Assembly: GCF_031157355.1 (NCBI RefSeq)
Contig: NZ_JAVIFT010000002.1
Span: forward strand, 310,001 to 374,000
DNA length: 64,000 nucleotides
Direction of reading: 5' to 3'
Origin: Hyphomicrobium sp. LHD-15
GTDB lineage: Bacteria > Pseudomonadota > Alphaproteobacteria > Rhizobiales > Hyphomicrobiaceae
Positions 62,093-64,000 of the stretch are shown here, one piece after another; position 1 is the first letter of the stretch; each line of letters starts with the position of its first letter. The position numbers were made by a program, and so were the translations under genes. Under the pieces are notes generated by a model, which made no database searches, was not told where the DNA came from, and saw nothing but the letters and a program-made list of their open reading frames with translations.

Positions 62093-62108
62093 GAAGCCGT
62101 GCTCATCG

Positions 62109-62702
62109 TCACGGCGCGAAGCTCGTCGAGACGATAGGGACGCCGATCAAGGCGCCGTGTCCCCAGAACATGATCAAGGCGTAGAGAGCGACGCCGCCGA
62201 CAACGACGAGGATGTCGTTGACCGGGCTGGTCGGTGCAGCAGGCTGAGCAGTGCCGGGGCGGCGCTTGACGGAAATCCGGTCGTAGACGCCGAACGCCAG
62301 GAAGCTTCCGAACAGCAGTAGCGAGCCCGCGTCGCCGTTTACCAGAAGGTGGGCGAGCGCCCAAAACTTGATGGCGGCGAGCAGCGGGTGTTTGGCTTTG
62401 GTGCGGATGCGGGAGGGGATAAACGCGGCGACCAGCAGAATAATTGCCGGCAGCATCAGCAGGAACGCGATGTGGCGCGTCCAGGACGGCGGATCCCACA
62501 GCACCGGGTTCTTGCCCGGCATGAGCTGGAGCTTGTGGTAGCCGACGACGATCAGCACCAGGCCGATCAAGGCCAGCGCCGAATAGGCGATTTTGTAGGC
62601 CGGGGCGCCGAAGCGCTCAACAAGGCCGTCGCGCAGGCTGGGGGACGTCGGCACGAGGTGGACGGCAAAGAAGAGGAGGAGGCCGAGCGTTAACGGAAGC
62701 AT
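62109..62702 (-). CDS. NnrU-family membrane protein
   Basis: A 197-residue integral membrane protein with about five helices. GLLLFFAVHLVPTSPSLRDG and HPLLAAIKFWALAHLLVNGD are NnrU signature loops (conserved His residues in HLVP, RTKAKHP and AHLLVNGD). NnrU is linked to nitrite/nitric-oxide handling in denitrifiers, but no such genes adjoin here. AAGGA lies seven bases before the ATG. It ends 16 bp from the MOSC gene. Confidence 0.9.
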   Translation of the reverse strand: MLPLTLGLLLFFAVHLVPTSPSLRDGLVERFGAPAYKIAYSALALIGLVLIVVGYHKLQLMPGKNPVLWDPPSWTRHIAFLLMLPAIILLVAAFIPSRIRTKAKHPLLAAIKFWALAHLLVNGDAGSLLLFGSFLAFGVYDRISVKRRPGTAQPAAPTSPVNDILVVVGGVALYALIMFWGHGALIGVPIVSTSFAP

Positions 62703-62859
62703 GCGATGATCCTTGTCTCACGGTTGGCTGGCGGCTGCTGGCGAACGGGATGAAACCTCGGCGCGCATGCAATTTTTGCAGTGCAACCGACATTGACCCG
62801 ATAGCGGGGTTTTTAGCATAATCACGGGCGGGCGGAACGCGTACATCAGTGAGGCCCCA

Positions 62860-63312
62860 ATGGCGTCGAGCGAAGGCTGGACAGAGAAGAAGAACATTCG
62901 GGGTGGACGGGGCGCATCCGCGGCTCGCGCGCGTTCGCGGTCGTTGAAGGATGCGTTGTCGGCTGCAGGTCTCGACGAGGCCGAGCGGATCGAGACCGAG
63001 CGCCCGGCCGGCCGATTGGCGGATGTGTTGCCGGCATCGCCAAATCCCCTCATGACGCCACGCCTTGCTTTCTTCGATGAGGCCGACGAGGCGCTTCCGC
63101 GCGTGCTTTCGACCGCGCATCGTGTCTCGTCCGGTGTCGTCTCACCGGCGCCCTGGCAACGGGCCGCAAGCCGTGGACGCAGACGGACGTTGCTGCAGAA
63201 TACCTTCGGTTGGGTGATGACGCTCGTGGTGGCGGGCACCATCATTGGTTTGGCGGGACGCTATCTCGCGGTTCCGCCCCATCTTCAGACCATGCAGCAG
63301 GCACGCCAATAA
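62860..63312 (+). CDS. Small hypothetical protein with one C-terminal membrane helix
   Basis: A 150-residue protein. The N-terminal 110 residues are basic and low in complexity (GGRGASAARARSRS) with no recognised domain. A single hydrophobic helix near residues 115-136 (FGWVMTLVVAGTIIGLAG) is close to the C-terminus. GAGG precedes the start. No family recognised. It is 140 bp upstream of the SLATT gene on the same strand. Confidence 0.6.
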   Translation: MASSEGWTEKKNIRGGRGASAARARSRSLKDALSAAGLDEAERIETERPAGRLADVLPASPNPLMTPRLAFFDEADEALPRVLSTAHRVSSGVVSPAPWQRAASRGRRRTLLQNTFGWVMTLVVAGTIIGLAGRYLAVPPHLQTMQQARQ

Positions 63313-63452
63313 TGCTCATTTCCGCGATGAAGCGCGACGCGTGATCCTGCTCCCACTGTCACCGGCAGGGCGCGGTGGGGGAAACGCGAATCAGATAATC
63401 GAAATCTCTTAATCGATTTTCGATCGTCCATTCTGCGGGATCTCGTAAGCCT

Positions 63453-64000
63453 ATGATGCCTGCCGCCGAAATGCAGAGGGCGCCCGTTCGCGTCGCGACG
63501 CAGCAACCTCAGCCGCTGCACGATGGAATAGAGACCGGCAGCCGGATGCGCTTGTCGGTGGTGCCGCCGGATACGCGAGCGGCCGATCAGCTCGCCCACA
63601 CGATGCGTCTCGTCAAAGCTGCCCGCTTCAATGCGGCGACGCGGCTCGAGCGGAAAGAGGCGGTATCGCTGTTCACGCAATCGATGGTGGCGCTCTATTT
63701 CGTCGGGCTCGCGGTGTGGCAGGCGGTCTATGTCGGGCAGATCGACGACGCGACCAACCGCCTGATGACGTTCGTGCAGCTGGTTTCGTCGGTGTTCACG
63801 CTGATCCTCGGACTGCTCGAGGCGATGAACGACTACAAGATGAAGGCGCACCATCTGCAGAACTGCGCACTGGCGGTTTCGGAGCTGGCGCAGGAGCTGA
63901 TGATCGCGCGTCCCTCGACGCCGCAAGAGGTGCAGGAGTACCGGCGGCGCTACAACGAGGCGTTGCGCGCTTGCCCGGTCAATCACGCCCGCATCGATTT
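63453..64000 (+). CDS. Putative SLATT-type two-helix membrane protein (5' part, cut by window edge)
   Basis: The reading frame from ATG 63453 stays open to base 64000 (182 complete codons). After a soluble N-terminus of about 65 residues come a short helix (LERKEAVSLFTQSMVALYFV), two membrane segments (about 76-95 and 107-126, VGLAVWQAVYVGQI and LVSSVFTLILGLLEAM) and a helical tail with YKMKAHHLQNCALAVSEL. This arrangement resembles SLATT domains, the pore-like effectors found with nucleotide-sensing or reverse-transcriptase defence proteins. No partner is visible inside the window. The gene is incomplete, so this is a tentative call. Confidence 0.5.
   Translation, partial: MMPAAEMQRAPVRVATQQPQPLHDGIETGSRMRLSVVPPDTRAADQLAHTMRLVKAARFNAATRLERKEAVSLFTQSMVALYFVGLAVWQAVYVGQIDDATNRLMTFVQLVSSVFTLILGLLEAMNDYKMKAHHLQNCALAVSELAQELMIARPSTPQEVQEYRRRYNEALRACPVNHARID

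Overview
The window is GC-rich (about 60-65% by eye), densely coded, and looks like the chromosome of an alphaproteobacterium, most likely of the order Hyphomicrobiales (Hyphomicrobium-like). The basis is gene content and order: a PduO-type adenosyltransferase near etfBA and 3-hydroxybutyryl-CoA dehydrogenase, serA-serC, rpmH-rnpA-yidC-engB close to argB, panB-yfgM-bamB close to der, an alphaproteobacterial-type SerC, and an ExbB with a long Pro/Ala-rich N-terminus. I saw no insertion sequence, CRISPR array, phage block or rRNA. There is one tRNA, Arg-ACG.

Layout. 1-5.6 kb: cobalamin adenosyltransferase, rhomboid protease, etfB-etfA-hbd-SDR, small lipoprotein. 5.7-8.9 kb: a two-component system with three PepSY proteins. 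9-12.4 kb: small basic protein, serA, serC. 12.4-17.1 kb: outer-membrane protein, DUF1772, Ada, small acetyltransferase, DUF2165 and TetR genes. 17.5-20.6 kb: a large autotransporter-like adhesin behind an intergenic region with palindromes. 20.9-28.9 kb: complete kdp system (small upstream ORF, kdpF-A-B-C-D-E). 29-36.4 kb: small genes, then tonB-exbD-exbB, a TonB-dependent receptor and a beta-propeller phytase. 36.4-38.4 kb: a small Cys/Trp/Arg-rich secreted peptide, an atypical DUF6161 gene and tRNA-Arg. 38.7-42 kb: an orphan sensor kinase and a flavoprotein whose redox cysteines are replaced. 42.4-50.5 kb: rpmH-rnpA-yidC-engB, two reverse-strand genes including a Clp-N/membrane protein, argB, a HAD phosphatase and holC. 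50.7-59.5 kb: panB-yfgM-bamB and der, with a trypsin-FHA protein and a Ser/Thr kinase between bamB and der. 59.7-64 kb: L,D-transpeptidase, MOSC, NnrU, a small membrane protein and a SLATT-type membrane protein cut off by the window edge.

Four points stand out. (1) Phytase, TonB-dependent receptor and a full ExbB-ExbD-TonB energiser sit together. The receptor/phytase gap holds a three-unit 11-bp direct repeat resembling a PhoB box facing the receptor and a weaker two-unit one facing the phytase, suggesting a phosphate-starvation phytate-scavenging locus. (2) A periplasmic trypsin-like protease joined through a membrane helix to a cytoplasmic FHA domain lies beside a receptor-type Ser/Thr kinase, suggesting trans-envelope phospho-signalling. 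(3) A YTGTCAG-type direct repeat with 11-bp spacing occurs beside the PepSY/two-component genes and again before an outer-membrane protein gene, and may be the regulator's site. (4) Smaller oddities are a flavoprotein disulfide-reductase homologue without its cysteines, a Clp-N domain without an ATPase, and a low-GC DUF6161 gene at the 3' end of tRNA-Arg.
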